Under the pieces are notes generated by a model that had not been told where the DNA came from, made no database searches, and saw nothing but the letters and a program-made list of their open reading frames with translations. From assembly GCF_013155265.1 (NCBI RefSeq), contig NZ_JABJXU010000006.1, positions 1-64,000 on the forward strand: a stretch of DNA of 64,000 nt, written 5' to 3'. The position numbers and the translations under genes were made by a program. Origin of the DNA: Enterococcus sp. MMGLQ5-1. Lineage in GTDB: Bacteria; Bacillota; Bacilli; Lactobacillales; Streptococcaceae. Shown piece after piece: positions 7,343-17,086 of this stretch (within the stretch, counting starts at the first letter, position 1; each line of letters starts with the position of its first letter).

Positions 7343-7395
7343 GATTTTCCAATCTTTCCGAGAAACATCGGGAAATTCGCACGAAAATCACAAAA
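7343..7395. repeat. Single degenerate copy of the 61-bp repeat with conserved hairpin
   Basis: Inner dyad TTTC-CGA-GAAA (7355-7365) is flanked by outer arms GATTTTCC (7343-7350) and GGAAATTC (7371-7378), followed by gcacgaaaatcac as in the array units. Relative to the array the outer arms changed from ..GG/CC.. to ..CC/GG.., which preserves pairing. The spacing between inner and outer dyads is 4 and 5 bases, against 5 and 5 in the array. Confidence 0.75.
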
Positions 7396-7476
7396 ATGGG
7401 TAGTCTTTCAAAGGCAGCTACCTTACAGCCATCTTAATCATTTTAGTAAAATCAGTCCAATTTGATATTAAGCCAT

Positions 7477-7508
7477 AAAAAAGCACTCCAAAATTTCGAA
7501 GTGCTTTT
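7477..7508 (-). terminator. rpsA terminator
   Basis: On the minus strand AAAAGCACT..AGTGCTTTT forms an 11-bp stem (with one G-U pair) and ends in a T-run, about 20 bases after the rpsA stop. Confidence 0.9.
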
Positions 7509-7527
7509 ATTTTCATTTAATAATTAA

Positions 7528-8688
7528 TTATTCTTCACCAGTTAAGTCGCCGATTGAAAAACCGGTTTGTTCTTCTGGCAATTCATAAGTATTTTCTTCT
7601 TCAACTGCTTTTTCTTTTTCAGCTTGAGGACGTTCTTCCAAAGCCTTAATTGATAAAGCAATTCGACGATCAGTTGGGTTAACCTCTAAAACCTTAACCT
7701 TAACTTCTTGATCAGGAGATAATACCTCTTGTGGCGTACCGATATGGTTGTGCGAGATTTGTGAGATATGAACTAGCCCTTCAACACCTGGGAATAATTC
7801 AACAAACGCACCAAAAGTAGTTAGACGCTTCACGACACCATCTAAAACCGCACCAACTGGTGCTTTTTCTTCAATATCATCCCAAGGACCAGGTACAGTC
7901 GCTTTTAATGAAAGTGAAATACGACCTTCTTCTTTATTGATAGATAAAATTTGAACATTTACTTTATCACCAACACTCAAAACTTCTTGAGGACGGTTAA
8001 TATGTGTATGAGAAATTTCAGAAATATGAATTAAACCATCAACACTACCCAAGTTTACAAATGCACCGAAATTAGTTAAACGGGCAACTGTACCTTCAAC
8101 GACAGTACCTTCTTCCAAAGTTTCATAAGCTGCTTCACGAGCTGCAGCCTTTTCAGTTTCAACAATCGCACGACGGCTCAAGATGAAACGATTGTCCGCT
8201 GGATTAATTTCGACAATTTTTGCATCAAATTCTTGTCCAACATAAGTTGAAAAATCTGAAATAAAATGATCGTCTACTAATGAAGCAGGAATAAAGCCAC
8301 GAACTTCGCCATATTGAACAGACAAGCCACCCTTAACAGCTTTAATTACTTTAACTTTAATTACTTCGCCTTCTTTACCCACTAATTCATCCCAAGCTTT
8401 ACGCGCTTCAAGACGTTTTTTAGAAAGTAGGAAGCCTGCAGAACCACTGTCTTTTTCTACGATTGGACGAATCACTAATAATTCTAATTCATCGCCAACT
8501 TTAATAAAATCATTGATATCTGCTTCTTTATCGTTAGTTAGTTCTCTTAAAGTTAAGACGCCTTCAACACCTGTCCCAACAATAGAAACTGTTGCTTGGT
8601 CTGACTCAATAGATAGCACTTGACCTTGAACAACATCACCAACTTTTACTTCTTCAACACTGTTTAATAGTTCTTCAAATTCTGACAT
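7528..8688 (-). CDS. rpsA: 30S ribosomal protein S1
   Basis: A 386-residue protein made of four S1 RNA-binding domains, at roughly residues 15-90, 105-175, 190-265 and 275-350, then an acidic tail. The third and fourth repeats carry the typical G-x-F-V-x-L..G-L-V/I-H-I-S pattern (TNFGAFVNLGSVDGLIHIS and TTFGAFVELFPGVEGLVHIS). Length matches the four-domain S1 of low-GC Gram-positives rather than the six-domain E. coli form. It binds mRNA on the small ribosomal subunit. SD AAGGAGG precedes the start. It is monocistronic with its own terminator. Confidence 0.97.
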   Translation of the reverse strand: MSEFEELLNSVEEVKVGDVVQGQVLSIESDQATVSIVGTGVEGVLTLRELTNDKEADINDFIKVGDELELLVIRPIVEKDSGSAGFLLSKKRLEARKAWDELVGKEGEVIKVKVIKAVKGGLSVQYGEVRGFIPASLVDDHFISDFSTYVGQEFDAKIVEINPADNRFILSRRAIVETEKAAAREAAYETLEEGTVVEGTVARLTNFGAFVNLGSVDGLIHISEISHTHINRPQEVLSVGDKVNVQILSINKEEGRISLSLKATVPGPWDDIEEKAPVGAVLDGVVKRLTTFGAFVELFPGVEGLVHISQISHNHIGTPQEVLSPDQEVKVKVLEVNPTDRRIALSIKALEERPQAEKEKAVEEENTYELPEEQTGFSIGDLTGEE

Positions 8689-8833
8689 TTAGATACTTTC
8701 CTCCTTGGCAACATCGACCCTACTAACTATTTTTTTAAGATAATAAAGCCATTGTTTTAATGATACCAAAAAACACATAAAAAATAAAGAGATTTACAAA
8801 AAAAAAGCAAGTTTAAATCAATTTTGGTATATG

Positions 8834-8861
8834 AAAAAAACTGAGCCCATCTTCTCAGTTT
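8834..8861 (-). terminator. rlmN terminator
   Basis: On the minus strand AAACTGAG / CTCAGTTT forms an 8-bp stem with an eight-base loop, followed by T-rich sequence, about 70 bases after the rlmN stop codon. Confidence 0.85.
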
Positions 8862-8931
8862 AATTCAATATTTAAAGTTTTATCGAAAAATAAGCATTAT
8901 CTACCATTATAATTATTTTATAAACTCGCTA

Positions 8932-9993
8932 CTAAGCCTTCTTTTTATCGAGATTTTTTGATCTCAACTGCCCGCAGGCCGCATCAATATCTGTGCCATG
9001 CTCCTGTCTGATCACACAATTAATGCCATTCTTCTTTAAAATATCATAAAATGCTAAAACTGTCGCCTTGGGTGAACGTGAATACTGATCATGCTCAGAG
9101 ACAGGGTTATAAGGAATCAAATTAACATAAGCCAATTTCTTCTTATCCTTCAATAATTCAGCTAATTCGTATGCATGTTCTGGTTGGTCATTGACACCTT
9201 TGAGCATTATATACTCAAAGGTTACTCTTCGATTGGTAGTTTCAATATAGTAATCAATAGCCTCAAATAATTTTTCAATTGAGAAGCTTCGATTAATACG
9301 CATAATTGAAGTTCTTACTTCATTATTAGGCGCATGCAAGGAAATCGCCAAATTAACCTGCATATCATTTTGAGCAAAATCACGAATTTTATTTGCAAGG
9401 CCACTCGTTGAAACGGTGATATGCCGAGCACCAATTGCTAAGCCTAAATCATCGTTAATCACGTGCAAGAAATTCAATACATTATCGTAATTATCAAAAG
9501 GCTCGCCAATCCCCATCACAACAACGTGGCTGACACGCTCATCTAAGCCACGTTGATCAAAGTATTTTTGAACCATCATGACTTGTGCAACAATCTCTCC
9601 TGCCGTTAAGTCACGCTGTTTTTTCAATAAGCCACTTGCACAAAAGGTACAGCCGATATTACAGCCGACCTGTGTTGTCACACAAACAGATAAGCCGTAC
9701 TTTTGACGCATCAAAACCGTCTCAATCAGCATACCATCCGCTAATTCAAAAAGATATTTAACAGTACCATCGCTTGCCTCTTGCACAACCTTTTGCTCTA
9801 AGGTATTAAACTCAAAATGTGCTGTCAATAAGGCAATTAATGACTTTGATAAGTTGGTCATTTCAGCAAAGGAGCTTACTCTCTTGCGATAAAGCCATTC
9901 CCAAGCCTGAGTTGCTCGAAATTTTTTTTCATCATGTGCCAAAAACCATTCAATTAATTCATTTCTCGTTAAACTATATATTGATTGTTTCAT
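8932..9993 (-). CDS. rlmN: 23S rRNA / tRNA adenine-C2 methyltransferase RlmN
   Basis: A radical-SAM enzyme that methylates C2 of A2503 in 23S rRNA and A37 of tRNAs. The CxxxCxxC cluster for the 4Fe-4S centre is in [12 protein letters not shown], with the family motif [13 protein letters not shown] after it and the C-terminal catalytic Cys in the AACGQL region. I place the start at 9993 (MKQSIYSL) because GAGG lies 6 bases before that ATG, whereas an in-frame ATG at 10023 has no ribosome binding site. That gives 353 residues, normal for the family. Confidence 0.96.
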   Translation of the reverse strand: MKQSIYSLTRNELIEWFLAHDEKKFRATQAWEWLYRKRVSSFAEMTNLSKSLIALLTAHFEFNTLEQKVVQEASDGTVKYLFELADGMLIETVLMRQKYGLSVCVTTQVGCNIGCTFCASGLLKKQRDLTAGEIVAQVMMVQKYFDQRGLDERVSHVVVMGIGEPFDNYDNVLNFLHVINDDLGLAIGARHITVSTSGLANKIRDFAQNDMQVNLAISLHAPNNEVRTSIMRINRSFSIEKLFEAIDYYIETTNRRVTFEYIMLKGVNDQPEHAYELAELLKDKKKLAYVNLIPYNPVSEHDQYSRSPKATVLAFYDILKKNGINCVIRQEHGTDIDAACGQLRSKNLDKKKA

Positions 9994-10093
9994 TTCTACC
10001 TCTGTATTTATTATCATTATCACGTCAACCTTATCAGTCTAACATCATCTACTGAAAAATCAATCTATTTTTCAAATAAATCGTCGATTATAG

Positions 10094-10116
10094 CAAAAAG
10101 AAGTCCGCAGACTTCT
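10094..10116 (-). terminator. Terminator after the autolysin gene
   Basis: AGAAGTC / GACTTCT is a perfect 7-bp stem with a four-base loop and a T-run on the minus strand, 8 bases after the stop at 10124. Confidence 0.88.
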
Positions 10117-10123
10117 CTTTAAG

Positions 10124-10996
10124 CTAAATATATAAAACCTCGCCAACAAAAATATTATAATCCGTTAGATTATTTTGAGCCATTAATTGCTCCAAGCTCA
10201 AGCCATACTTTTGAGCGATATCCCATAAGGTATCTCCTGCTTGAACAGTATAAGCATTACCTGTTGTCGCATTTGCTGAAGCAGCTAGGTCAACATAGGT
10301 TGCTTCTTGTGAGGTACTCGCTGCCGCCGCATTCGCTGTATAGGCATCTGGTGCATAATAGCTTGGCGTATCATAAGCTGTTAGGCCATAATTTTGAATT
10401 ACTGAAATTAAGGCATTCCCATAATTAGGATCGGTTGCATAGGTACCCGTTAAGGCATTCACTGCATCGACATATGTCGAGGTATTACGTTTAAAAACCT
10501 GTGAGTAATACTGATTCTCACCATCAAAAGAGGTATAGAGTAGAACATCCACATAATCAACCATTGAAGAATAATAAGAATCATAAACCGCAAAACCATC
10601 TTTTATTGTTACGTAAGAGCCATCTAAATGCTCTAAGGTATCCAAAACAACACCATCACCCTTTACACCAAAAAGATTGTAATAAGGTGCTTGAGATAGG
10701 GCACTCTGACCATAGCCTGTTTCCAAAATTGCCTGAGCAATCATAACAGAGGCATATAAATCATTTGCGTCGGCTAAAAGAGCTGCAGAGGGTGCAATTG
10801 TATTAATAAAGCTTGTTAGGTCATTGGTACCATATTCATCTGCCTTAGCCTCCTCTGTAAATTTAGGTAAGACGGTTGAGCCACCAATAATTGCAGCACT
10901 ACAAAAAGTGATAAAAGAACGCTTTGCCAATCGGCGATTCGTTGCCTGCTTATTTCTTAATAATTCTTTTCTTCGATCCAGTCTAGTTTCGTTCAT
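10124..10996 (-). CDS. Secreted N-acetylglucosaminidase (GH73) with LysM domain
   Basis: A 290-residue peptidoglycan hydrolase. A basic N-terminus and hydrophobic segment (about 27-44, then cleavage after AKA) form a signal peptide with a long n-region. The glucosaminidase domain spans about 58-205, with likely catalytic Glu92 in AQAILETGYG and the family motif NLFGVKG. One LysM cell-wall-binding domain covers 247-290 (YTVQAGDTLWDIAQKYGLS). AcmA-type autolysins usually have three LysM copies, so this is a short version. It lies 18 bases after folA and may be co-transcribed with it. Role inferred: cell separation or wall turnover. Confidence 0.92.
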   Translation of the reverse strand: MNETRLDRRKELLRNKQATNRRLAKRSFITFCSAAIIGGSTVLPKFTEEAKADEYGTNDLTSFINTIAPSAALLADANDLYASVMIAQAILETGYGQSALSQAPYYNLFGVKGDGVVLDTLEHLDGSYVTIKDGFAVYDSYYSSMVDYVDVLLYTSFDGENQYYSQVFKRNTSTYVDAVNALTGTYATDPNYGNALISVIQNYGLTAYDTPSYYAPDAYTANAAAASTSQEATYVDLAASANATTGNAYTVQAGDTLWDIAQKYGLSLEQLMAQNNLTDYNIFVGEVLYI

Positions 10997-11014
10997 CCTA
11001 AGTCCTCGCTTACT

Positions 11015-11518
11015 TTAATTTGCTTCAGTCAACCGCTGATATTCTATAAATGAAAAATCATATGGATTTTTCTCATCTTTTTGATGCTTCTCCAAAGAAA
11101 CCTGTTTGAAGCCAGATAGCTGACTATCCGTCATCCAAGTATCTCCAGCAAAACTGTGATGAATAATTGTCAAATAGACTCTATCTGTGACATCCATAAA
11201 TAAATCAAAGATATGCCGACCACCAATAATCATTAACTCATCTACTGATTTAGCGTAGTTAAGCACTTCTGCTTTCGTCTGCATCACGATGACTTGAGGA
11301 TTCTCTGGATTATAATCCGAATTTTGAGTCAAGACGATTGTCTGACGATCTGGTAGTGCTCGTTTCCCCATGCCCTCATAGGTAATACGGCCCATTACTA
11401 TCGGCTTGCCTAAGGTTAAATTCTTGAAATGCTTTAAATCCTCAGGAAGATGCCAAGGTAAGGTACCTTGATTACCAATTAAATGGTTTTCGTCTTCTGC
11501 CCAAATCGCTGAAATCAT
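11015..11518 (-). CDS. folA: Dihydrofolate reductase
   Basis: A 167-residue NADPH-dependent enzyme reducing dihydrofolate to tetrahydrofolate. Typical residues are visible: SAIWAEDENHLIGNQGTLPW (Trp in LPWHLPEDLKHF, catalytic acid in that helix), VMGRITYEG and the C-terminal IIGG nucleotide-binding turn. It lies downstream of thyA in the same direction (95-base gap), the usual pairing, since thymidylate synthase produces the dihydrofolate that this enzyme recycles. GGAGG precedes the start by 12 bases, and GAGGAA is nearer. Confidence 0.96.
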   Translation of the reverse strand: MISAIWAEDENHLIGNQGTLPWHLPEDLKHFKNLTLGKPIVMGRITYEGMGKRALPDRQTIVLTQNSDYNPENPQVIVMQTKAEVLNYAKSVDELMIIGGRHIFDLFMDVTDRVYLTIIHHSFAGDTWMTDSQLSGFKQVSLEKHQKDEKNPYDFSFIEYQRLTEAN

Positions 11519-11613
11519 TTCCTCGCGCCTCCATTCTCAGATTAATCTATTATTAACATCATACAATAAAAACTTTCATTTATTAATAAAAAATTGACAT
11601 TTTCTCAAATTAA

Positions 11614-12450
11614 TTAGATAGCCAAATCAAATTTAAGCTGTGGTTTAACTGGCTGATAATCCAGTAACTCAAAATCTTCTGCTTTTATATTATAAAAATT
11701 CGTACCTTTTGGCAAATTTAAGGCAAGCCGTGGCTCAATTTCGGAGGCTTTTCGACTTAAAAGCGTCTCTGCCTGCTCAAATTGATTATCATAAATATGT
11801 AAATTATTAACAAAATAGAAAAACTTACCAACCTCCCAGCCAAAATGCGTCGCAATCATCATTTGGAGGGCAACATATTGCATTGCATTAATATGGTGCG
11901 CAACTAGCATATCGTTCGAGCGTTGCGTCAAGGTTGCATCAAGATAAATTGTGCCATTGACACGTCGCACATCAAACATCACCTGAAAAGCACAGGGCAA
12001 TAAGCCCTCACTTTCCTTAAAATCTTCATATTGCCACAGATTAATCACATTTCGACGATTCCAAGGATTTTTTGCCAAGCCAGCAAGCAGATTTTTAATG
12101 ATTTGGTGATTGCGAACCGTTGCACCATAGCGCACACCAATCGTTCCATCACCAATATCCCAGTCATCCCAATAATTAACATGGTACTTATTCTTTAAAA
12201 CAGCCAGCTCATTAGATTCATCCTGATAAATCCACATTAATTCCTTGATTGCCGATTTAATCGGAATTGGTCGTAGCGTTGTAATTGGGAACTGCCCCTT
12301 TGAAAGATCATATTCAGCAAAGCTGCCCGTGATATATTTACTGTTTGCGACTTGCCCATCCTTATATTTAGGACGCGCATTCTCACTATAAACACCCTCT
12401 GACAAGATTTTTAAAATATTAGCTTTAAATAGTTTATCTGCGTAGGTCAT
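11614..12450 (-). CDS. thyA: Thymidylate synthase
   Basis: It converts dUMP to dTMP with methylene-tetrahydrofolate. The motif [14 protein letters not shown] holds the nucleophilic Cys, then [17 protein letters not shown] (dUMP and folate contacts) and [11 protein letters not shown], ending in the invariant C-terminal hydrophobic tail (FDLAI). I start at 12450 (MTYADKLF) because AAAGGAG lies 7 bases upstream of it. The in-frame ATG at 12486 would add 12 lysine-rich residues without a good site. The resulting 278 residues match the streptococcal/lactococcal enzyme length. Confidence 0.96.
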   Translation of the reverse strand: MTYADKLFKANILKILSEGVYSENARPKYKDGQVANSKYITGSFAEYDLSKGQFPITTLRPIPIKSAIKELMWIYQDESNELAVLKNKYHVNYWDDWDIGDGTIGVRYGATVRNHQIIKNLLAGLAKNPWNRRNVINLWQYEDFKESEGLLPCAFQVMFDVRRVNGTIYLDATLTQRSNDMLVAHHINAMQYVALQMMIATHFGWEVGKFFYFVNNLHIYDNQFEQAETLLSRKASEIEPRLALNLPKGTNFYNIKAEDFELLDYQPVKPQLKFDLAI

Positions 12451-12489
12451 GGACTCTCCTTTAATTTTTGTTTTTTTATTAGACAAAAT

Positions 12490-12828
12490 TCATGATTGAC
12501 GTTTAATCCTATCAATTGACCAGCCCTTAGCAAGCTCATCAACAATCTTATCCATATAGCGAATTTTCTGCATCAATTCATCCTCTATTAATTCAACACG
12601 AATACCACAAACAACACCAGTAATTTGCTTAATCTTAGAATTTAACTGTACTGTTTGAAAAAAATCGACCAAGGTGTAATCACGCAGCTTCTGTAGCTTT
12701 TCAGCATCTAAACCAGTCAGCCATGCTAAAACTTCATCCAATTCTTTTTGTGTTCGATTTTTCCGCTGTACTTTTTTCAAATATAAAGAATAAATGTTAC
12801 CAAATTTCATTTCAAAAATTTTAGCCAA
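12490..12828 (-). CDS. DUF2200 family protein
   Basis: A 112-residue cytosolic protein. The opening (KIFEMKFGNIYSLYLKKVQRKNRT), the middle (LDEVLAWLTG) and the end (ITGVVCGIRVELIEDELMQ..IRYMDKIVDELAKG) match the DUF2200 pattern. The function of the family is unknown. The first codon is TTG with a GGGGCGAG site next to the ABC-F stop codon, and family members start in this region, so I keep it. An ATG six codons further in is the alternative. It sits between the ABC-F gene and thyA. Confidence 0.8.
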   Translation of the reverse strand: MAKIFEMKFGNIYSLYLKKVQRKNRTQKELDEVLAWLTGLDAEKLQKLRDYTLVDFFQTVQLNSKIKQITGVVCGIRVELIEDELMQKIRYMDKIVDELAKGWSIDRIKRQS

Positions 12829-12837
12829 GGCTCGCCC

Positions 12838-14712
12838 CTATTCTGTCTTATCACTCAAATAATCCCAACGCTCGTATTTTTCTTCCAATCGCAAGGCTTT
12901 TTCATCTAATTCCTTTTGTAAAGCATTCAGCTTAGCGAAATCACTACCGCACTCATTCATTTCTTTATTAATTGCTTCAATGCGCGCTTCAAGCTCAGCA
13001 ATTTCATCCTCAATCGTCAGCCATTCCTTTTTTTCAAAATATGTAAGGCGATTGCGATTTACCTTTGGCTTTGGCTTTTCACTAGCCTTGGCTAAGACTT
13101 CTGCTTTAGACTTATCCTGAGGCTGTTCTTGAAGGTAATCCGAATAAATACCAAAATACTCAGAAATATGTTGATTTTCGATTATTAATAATTTTTCAGC
13201 TACTTTATCCATAAAATAGCGATCATGTGACACAATTACCACTGGACCATTAAATTGGTCTATAAAATGCTCTAACACTACCAGCGTATCAATGTCTAAA
13301 TCATTAGTTGGTTCATCCATAATCAAGAAATTCGGACGCTTGATTAATAAAGTCAATAAGTAAAGACGCTTACGTTCGCCTCCTGAGAGCTTGCCAATCA
13401 ATTTACCGTGGCTATCCTTTGGAAATAAAAATTGTTCCAAGAGATTGGTAATACTGACAATGCCATTACCACCCTTGTATTCCTGGGCAAATTCCTGTAA
13501 AAAGGGCAACAATCGTTTATCAGCTGGTAAGCCTGTTATTTCCTGTGAAAAATAACCAATATTAACCGTTTCACCAAGCTCAATTGTTCCAGAAGTTAAT
13601 GCCAGCTCTCCAGTAAATATTTTTAATAAGGTTGTTTTACCTGCACCATTTGGACCAATAATACCAATACGATCAGTATTTTGCACTAAAAGGCTAAAGT
13701 CCTCAAAGATAGGCCGATTATTATACTCAAAAGTACCCGCAGATATTTCAAGCACCTTCTTACCAATTCGTGATTGCTCAAATTGTAAATTTAAAGCACC
13801 TGTTGTTGTTTGCTGTTTAACTGAAGACTCTAATGCTTTAAAACGATTAATCCGCGCCTGCTGCTTGGTTGAGCGTGCTTGAGCGCCTGCTCGCATCCAC
13901 GCAAGTTCTTGTTTATACAACTGCTTTGCTTTATGCGCCTGATTTTCATCAAGCAGCTCTTGCTCAGCTCTTTGAGCAAGATAGCTTGCATAATTCCCTT
14001 GATATTCATAGATATTTTGATTTCTTAGCTCAAAAATCTTATTACTAACTGCATCTAAAAAATAACGGTCATGAGTTACAAATAATAAAATTCCCTTGAA
14101 TTTAGCTAAATAATTTTGTAACCATAAAATTGCGGGAATATCCAGATGGTTAGTCGGTTCATCTAATAATAATAAATCCGTCGGTGTTATTAAAACATTC
14201 GCCAGCTGGACACGGCGCTTTTGACCACCAGATAATTGGCTAATTTTTTGTTGAAAATCGGTAATTTTCAACTGAGTTAAAATTGACTTTAATTCTGCTT
14301 CTAAGGTCCATGCTTCTGCTGCATGCATTCGTTCTTCGGCCTCTGTCAAAAGATTTTGCTGATTTTCAGACGCATCTTTTGCAAAGCTTGATAATGCTTT
14401 CTCATAATCTCTAATTATTTTTATCTTAGGCGCATCACTATTTAAAACAGCATCAAGCACTGTCGCATCCTCATTAAAATTTGGTAACTGAGACAGATAC
14501 GTAATACGGAAATCATTGGATTTTTGAATCGGATTAATATCCCCATCAAAGCCGTATTCATCTGCAATAATACTAAGTAAGCTTGTTTTTCCAGTACCAT
14601 TTTGACCAATTAAACCAATTCGATCATTTTCCTTCAATAAAAAAGAGACATCTGAAAAAAGCACCTTGTCTCCCACCGATTTTCTAAGATGTTCAACCTT
14701 TAACTCCTTCAT
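12838..14712 (-). CDS. uup: ABC-F family ATPase (Uup/YfmR type)
   Basis: A 624-residue soluble protein with two ABC domains and no membrane segment. First domain: Walker A GQNGTGKTS (about 37), signature LSGGQKRRVQLA, Walker B LLLLDEPTNHLD. Linker about 240-310, rich in Lys/Arg/Gln. Second domain: GPNGAGKTT, LSGGERKRLYLL, FLIMDEPTNDLD. The C-terminal 80 residues form a coiled coil rich in Glu and Lys, the Uup hallmark. ABC-F proteins act on the ribosome rather than as transporters, and this subgroup relieves stalled translation. SD GGAGGAG lies before the ATG. It is followed closely by DUF2200 and preceded by cca. Confidence 0.92.
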   Translation of the reverse strand: MKELKVEHLRKSVGDKVLFSDVSFLLKENDRIGLIGQNGTGKTSLLSIIADEYGFDGDINPIQKSNDFRITYLSQLPNFNEDATVLDAVLNSDAPKIKIIRDYEKALSSFAKDASENQQNLLTEAEERMHAAEAWTLEAELKSILTQLKITDFQQKISQLSGGQKRRVQLANVLITPTDLLLLDEPTNHLDIPAILWLQNYLAKFKGILLFVTHDRYFLDAVSNKIFELRNQNIYEYQGNYASYLAQRAEQELLDENQAHKAKQLYKQELAWMRAGAQARSTKQQARINRFKALESSVKQQTTTGALNLQFEQSRIGKKVLEISAGTFEYNNRPIFEDFSLLVQNTDRIGIIGPNGAGKTTLLKIFTGELALTSGTIELGETVNIGYFSQEITGLPADKRLLPFLQEFAQEYKGGNGIVSITNLLEQFLFPKDSHGKLIGKLSGGERKRLYLLTLLIKRPNFLIMDEPTNDLDIDTLVVLEHFIDQFNGPVVIVSHDRYFMDKVAEKLLIIENQHISEYFGIYSDYLQEQPQDKSKAEVLAKASEKPKPKVNRNRLTYFEKKEWLTIEDEIAELEARIEAINKEMNECGSDFAKLNALQKELDEKALRLEEKYERWDYLSDKTE

Positions 14713-14731
14713 GTCTCCTCCTTGTAGCTAT

Positions 14732-15943
14732 TCAATCTACTAAAAATTCGTTCTTTAATTGCGCTTTTGCAGCTGCTAGCAGAGCTGTCTTATCATTTAT
14801 TAGCTGGCCGTGCAAAACCTGATATTCAATTCGATTTAAAATGATACCAATCCATTTCCCCTGTCTATCAGCTGATAGCCCTAATAAATCCTTACCATTA
14901 ATTTTCAAATCACGCTTACTATAAATTGGTAATTTATTGTAAATTTCATAGATTATTTCATAATTATTTTCAAAGCCTAATATCTTAAACATAGACTCAA
15001 TCTTTATACTATCCTCTAAGCCATATGTATAGATACGATCTATGCTCCAATCCGCCAACAATCTTTCATTCAATCCAATTAAAAGTGTACCAATCTGCTT
15101 GACAAAATGGTTTGAATGCTTGAAGCATTTTAATACCTCTTTAGTCTTTTCAGCATCAAACTGATTAAAGTAGGCTAATAACGTCCACGCCTCTTCTAAA
15201 TCGAGCTTAGCTGATATTTTTTCTAATCCAAGTAAGCCCTTATGCAAATCAACAGGAAATTGCCTCTCAATCGCTAGCTTCAGCAATTGCGCTAAAGCAG
15301 CCTGTCTGAAATCACCAACCAATAGTTTTGAAAATTCCATTTCAATCCGCTCAATTGAAATGTTAGCCAACAATTTTTTGGTAGCGTTGATACCAGCAAT
15401 CGTCTCTGAATCAATTGAAAAGCCTAGGACACTAGCAAATCTAAATGCCCTTAAAATTCTTAGGGCATCTTCTGAAAAACGCTCGTAGGGATTACCAACC
15501 GCTCTAATCATTCGCTTTTCTATGTCGGAGATTCCCTCAAAATGATCAATAATTTCACCCTCATTGGTCATCGCCAAGGCATTAATAGTGAAGTCGCGCC
15601 GTCTCAAATCCTCAGAAAGCTGGCGGACAAAAGTGACTTCACTTGGATGACGGAAATCTTGATAATCAGATTCAGTTCTAAAAGTCGTGACCTCAAGACC
15701 AATATCACCATGCAAAACTAAAATAGTCCCGTGCTCAATACCGATATCCACCGTTCGACTAAAAATTTTTTTAATTTCCAGCGGTGTCGCACTAGTCGCA
15801 ATATCGACATCATGGATTGGACGATGTAAAAGTGAGTCACGCACACTACCGCCAACAAAGTACGCCTCATAGCCAGCAGCTTGAATTTGATTTAAAACTG
15901 GTAAAGCAGCTTGGAACTCTTGCGGTAATATCTCTATTTTCAT
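14732..15943 (-). CDS. cca: CCA tRNA nucleotidyltransferase
   Basis: A 403-residue class II nucleotidyltransferase that adds or repairs the 3' CCA of tRNAs. The catalytic head shows GGSVRDSLL, the metal-binding [10 protein letters not shown] and, after it, [20 protein letters not shown], then the [11 protein letters not shown] and [13 protein letters not shown] motifs. Length fits the Gram-positive single-enzyme form. The start overlaps the dapB stop by four bases (ATGA), so translation is probably coupled. The dapB-cca-uup order is common in streptococci. Confidence 0.96.
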   Translation of the reverse strand: MKIEILPQEFQAALPVLNQIQAAGYEAYFVGGSVRDSLLHRPIHDVDIATSATPLEIKKIFSRTVDIGIEHGTILVLHGDIGLEVTTFRTESDYQDFRHPSEVTFVRQLSEDLRRRDFTINALAMTNEGEIIDHFEGISDIEKRMIRAVGNPYERFSEDALRILRAFRFASVLGFSIDSETIAGINATKKLLANISIERIEMEFSKLLVGDFRQAALAQLLKLAIERQFPVDLHKGLLGLEKISAKLDLEEAWTLLAYFNQFDAEKTKEVLKCFKHSNHFVKQIGTLLIGLNERLLADWSIDRIYTYGLEDSIKIESMFKILGFENNYEIIYEIYNKLPIYSKRDLKINGKDLLGLSADRQGKWIGIILNRIEYQVLHGQLINDKTALLAAAKAQLKNEFLVD

Positions 15944-16704
15944 AGCAAATTTTCTAAGCCGTAAACTAATTCATCACAATCAATCACTTTTTGAATCCCT
16001 AGCTTAACACCTGACATAAATGAAACACGATCATACGAATCATGACGAATCGTCAAGCCCTCACCAAGCGCACCAAATTGCACCTGCTGATGCGCAATCA
16101 GACCCGGTAGACGCACACTATGAATACGCATGCCCTGATAGTCAGCCCCACGTGCTCCTTCAATCAGCTCTTCTTCAGCCGGATTCCCTTGAACCTTAGG
16201 CTTTCTAACCTCGGCAATCATTTCAGCAGTTTTTAAGGCAGTGCCACTTGGTGCATCAAGCTTATTATCGTGATGTAACTCAATAATTTCCACATCCGGT
16301 AAATAAGCAGCTGCTTTTTGGGCAAATTGCATCATCAAAACCGCACCAATTGCAAAATTTGGTGCAATTAACCCACCTATTTTTTTAGCCGCAGCGAGTG
16401 CTTTTAACTCTATAAGCTGATCATCAGTAAAACCAGTTGTACCGACCACCGGAGAGATACCATTTTCAAGCGCAAATTTAGTGTTTTCAAAAGCCACCTT
16501 CGGTATCGTAAAATCAATCCACGCATCCGCCTCAATTGTTAATACACCTTCTTTTTGGTTGAATACCTTAGCACCATCAATTTCTGTTTCGGTCGTATTT
16601 GGATCAATTAAGCCAACCAATTCAAATTCCGGCGTTTCCTTAACCATTTTCACGGCCGCCTGACCCATTCTACCCATAAAGCCTGCGATTACTATTTTTG
16701 TCAT
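15940..16704 (-). CDS. dapB: 4-hydroxy-tetrahydrodipicolinate reductase
   Basis: A 254-residue NAD(P)H enzyme of the lysine/diaminopimelate pathway. The nucleotide-binding loop is GFMGRMGQA near residue 8, followed by TIPKVAF, VVGTTGF, the substrate/catalytic motif [15 protein letters not shown] (about 145-160) and [12 protein letters not shown]. All key residues are present. It overlaps cca by four bases and follows the MazG-like gene after 40 bases. Confidence 0.97.
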   Translation of the reverse strand: MTKIVIAGFMGRMGQAAVKMVKETPEFELVGLIDPNTTETEIDGAKVFNQKEGVLTIEADAWIDFTIPKVAFENTKFALENGISPVVGTTGFTDDQLIELKALAAAKKIGGLIAPNFAIGAVLMMQFAQKAAAYLPDVEIIELHHDNKLDAPSGTALKTAEMIAEVRKPKVQGNPAEEELIEGARGADYQGMRIHSVRLPGLIAHQQVQFGALGEGLTIRHDSYDRVSFMSGVKLGIQKVIDCDELVYGLENLL

Positions 16705-16744
16705 CTCGTCACGTCCCGTTCTTAATAATTATCAGAAGATTGAG

Positions 16745-17086
16745 CTATAATTCCTCTGACTTGTCCATTCGCTCAAAGCGATTCTTATCTCGTCTTTCAA
16801 ATTTTTCCATATTCTGTTCAAACTGTTTAGCTAGGTCAATCTCTAAGCTATTGGCAAAAATAACGAGACTAATCATTAAATCCGTCAATTCCTCAGCAAC
16901 ACTGCCTGCTGTTTCTGTTTCCTTTTTAGGCTTTTCACCGTATTTGTCCATTACCTCACGGGCTAGCTCCCCTAATTCCTCAGTCAACCTCGCAACCTGT
17001 GACAAAGGGGGAAAATAACCCACCTTATATTGACTAACATAGTGATCCAATTTTGCTTGCATCTGCTTTACCGTTAAATCACTCAT
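16745..17086 (-). CDS. MazG-like nucleotide pyrophosphohydrolase (YpjD type)
   Basis: A 113-residue all-alpha NTP pyrophosphohydrolase. The metal-binding EExxE..ExxD arrangement is visible in LTEELGELAREV and AEELTDLMISLVIFAN. It corresponds to B. subtilis YpjD, which also precedes dapB. It probably hydrolyses (d)NTPs in nucleotide-pool cleaning, but the exact substrate is unknown. Its start overlaps the end of the degV gene by 8 bases. Confidence 0.88.
   Translation of the reverse strand: MSDLTVKQMQAKLDHYVSQYKVGYFPPLSQVARLTEELGELAREVMDKYGEKPKKETETAGSVAEELTDLMISLVIFANSLEIDLAKQFEQNMEKFERRDKNRFERMDKSEEL

Larger units (their letters stand above)
7105..7476. other. Gene-free stretch between the MacB-like operon and rpsA
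   Basis: It contains no credible ORF. It holds an orphan terminator (7195-7224), two further CTTAA boxes 11 bp apart (7280 and 7291) and a degenerate copy of the 61-bp repeat (about 7343-7395). Confidence 0.6.
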
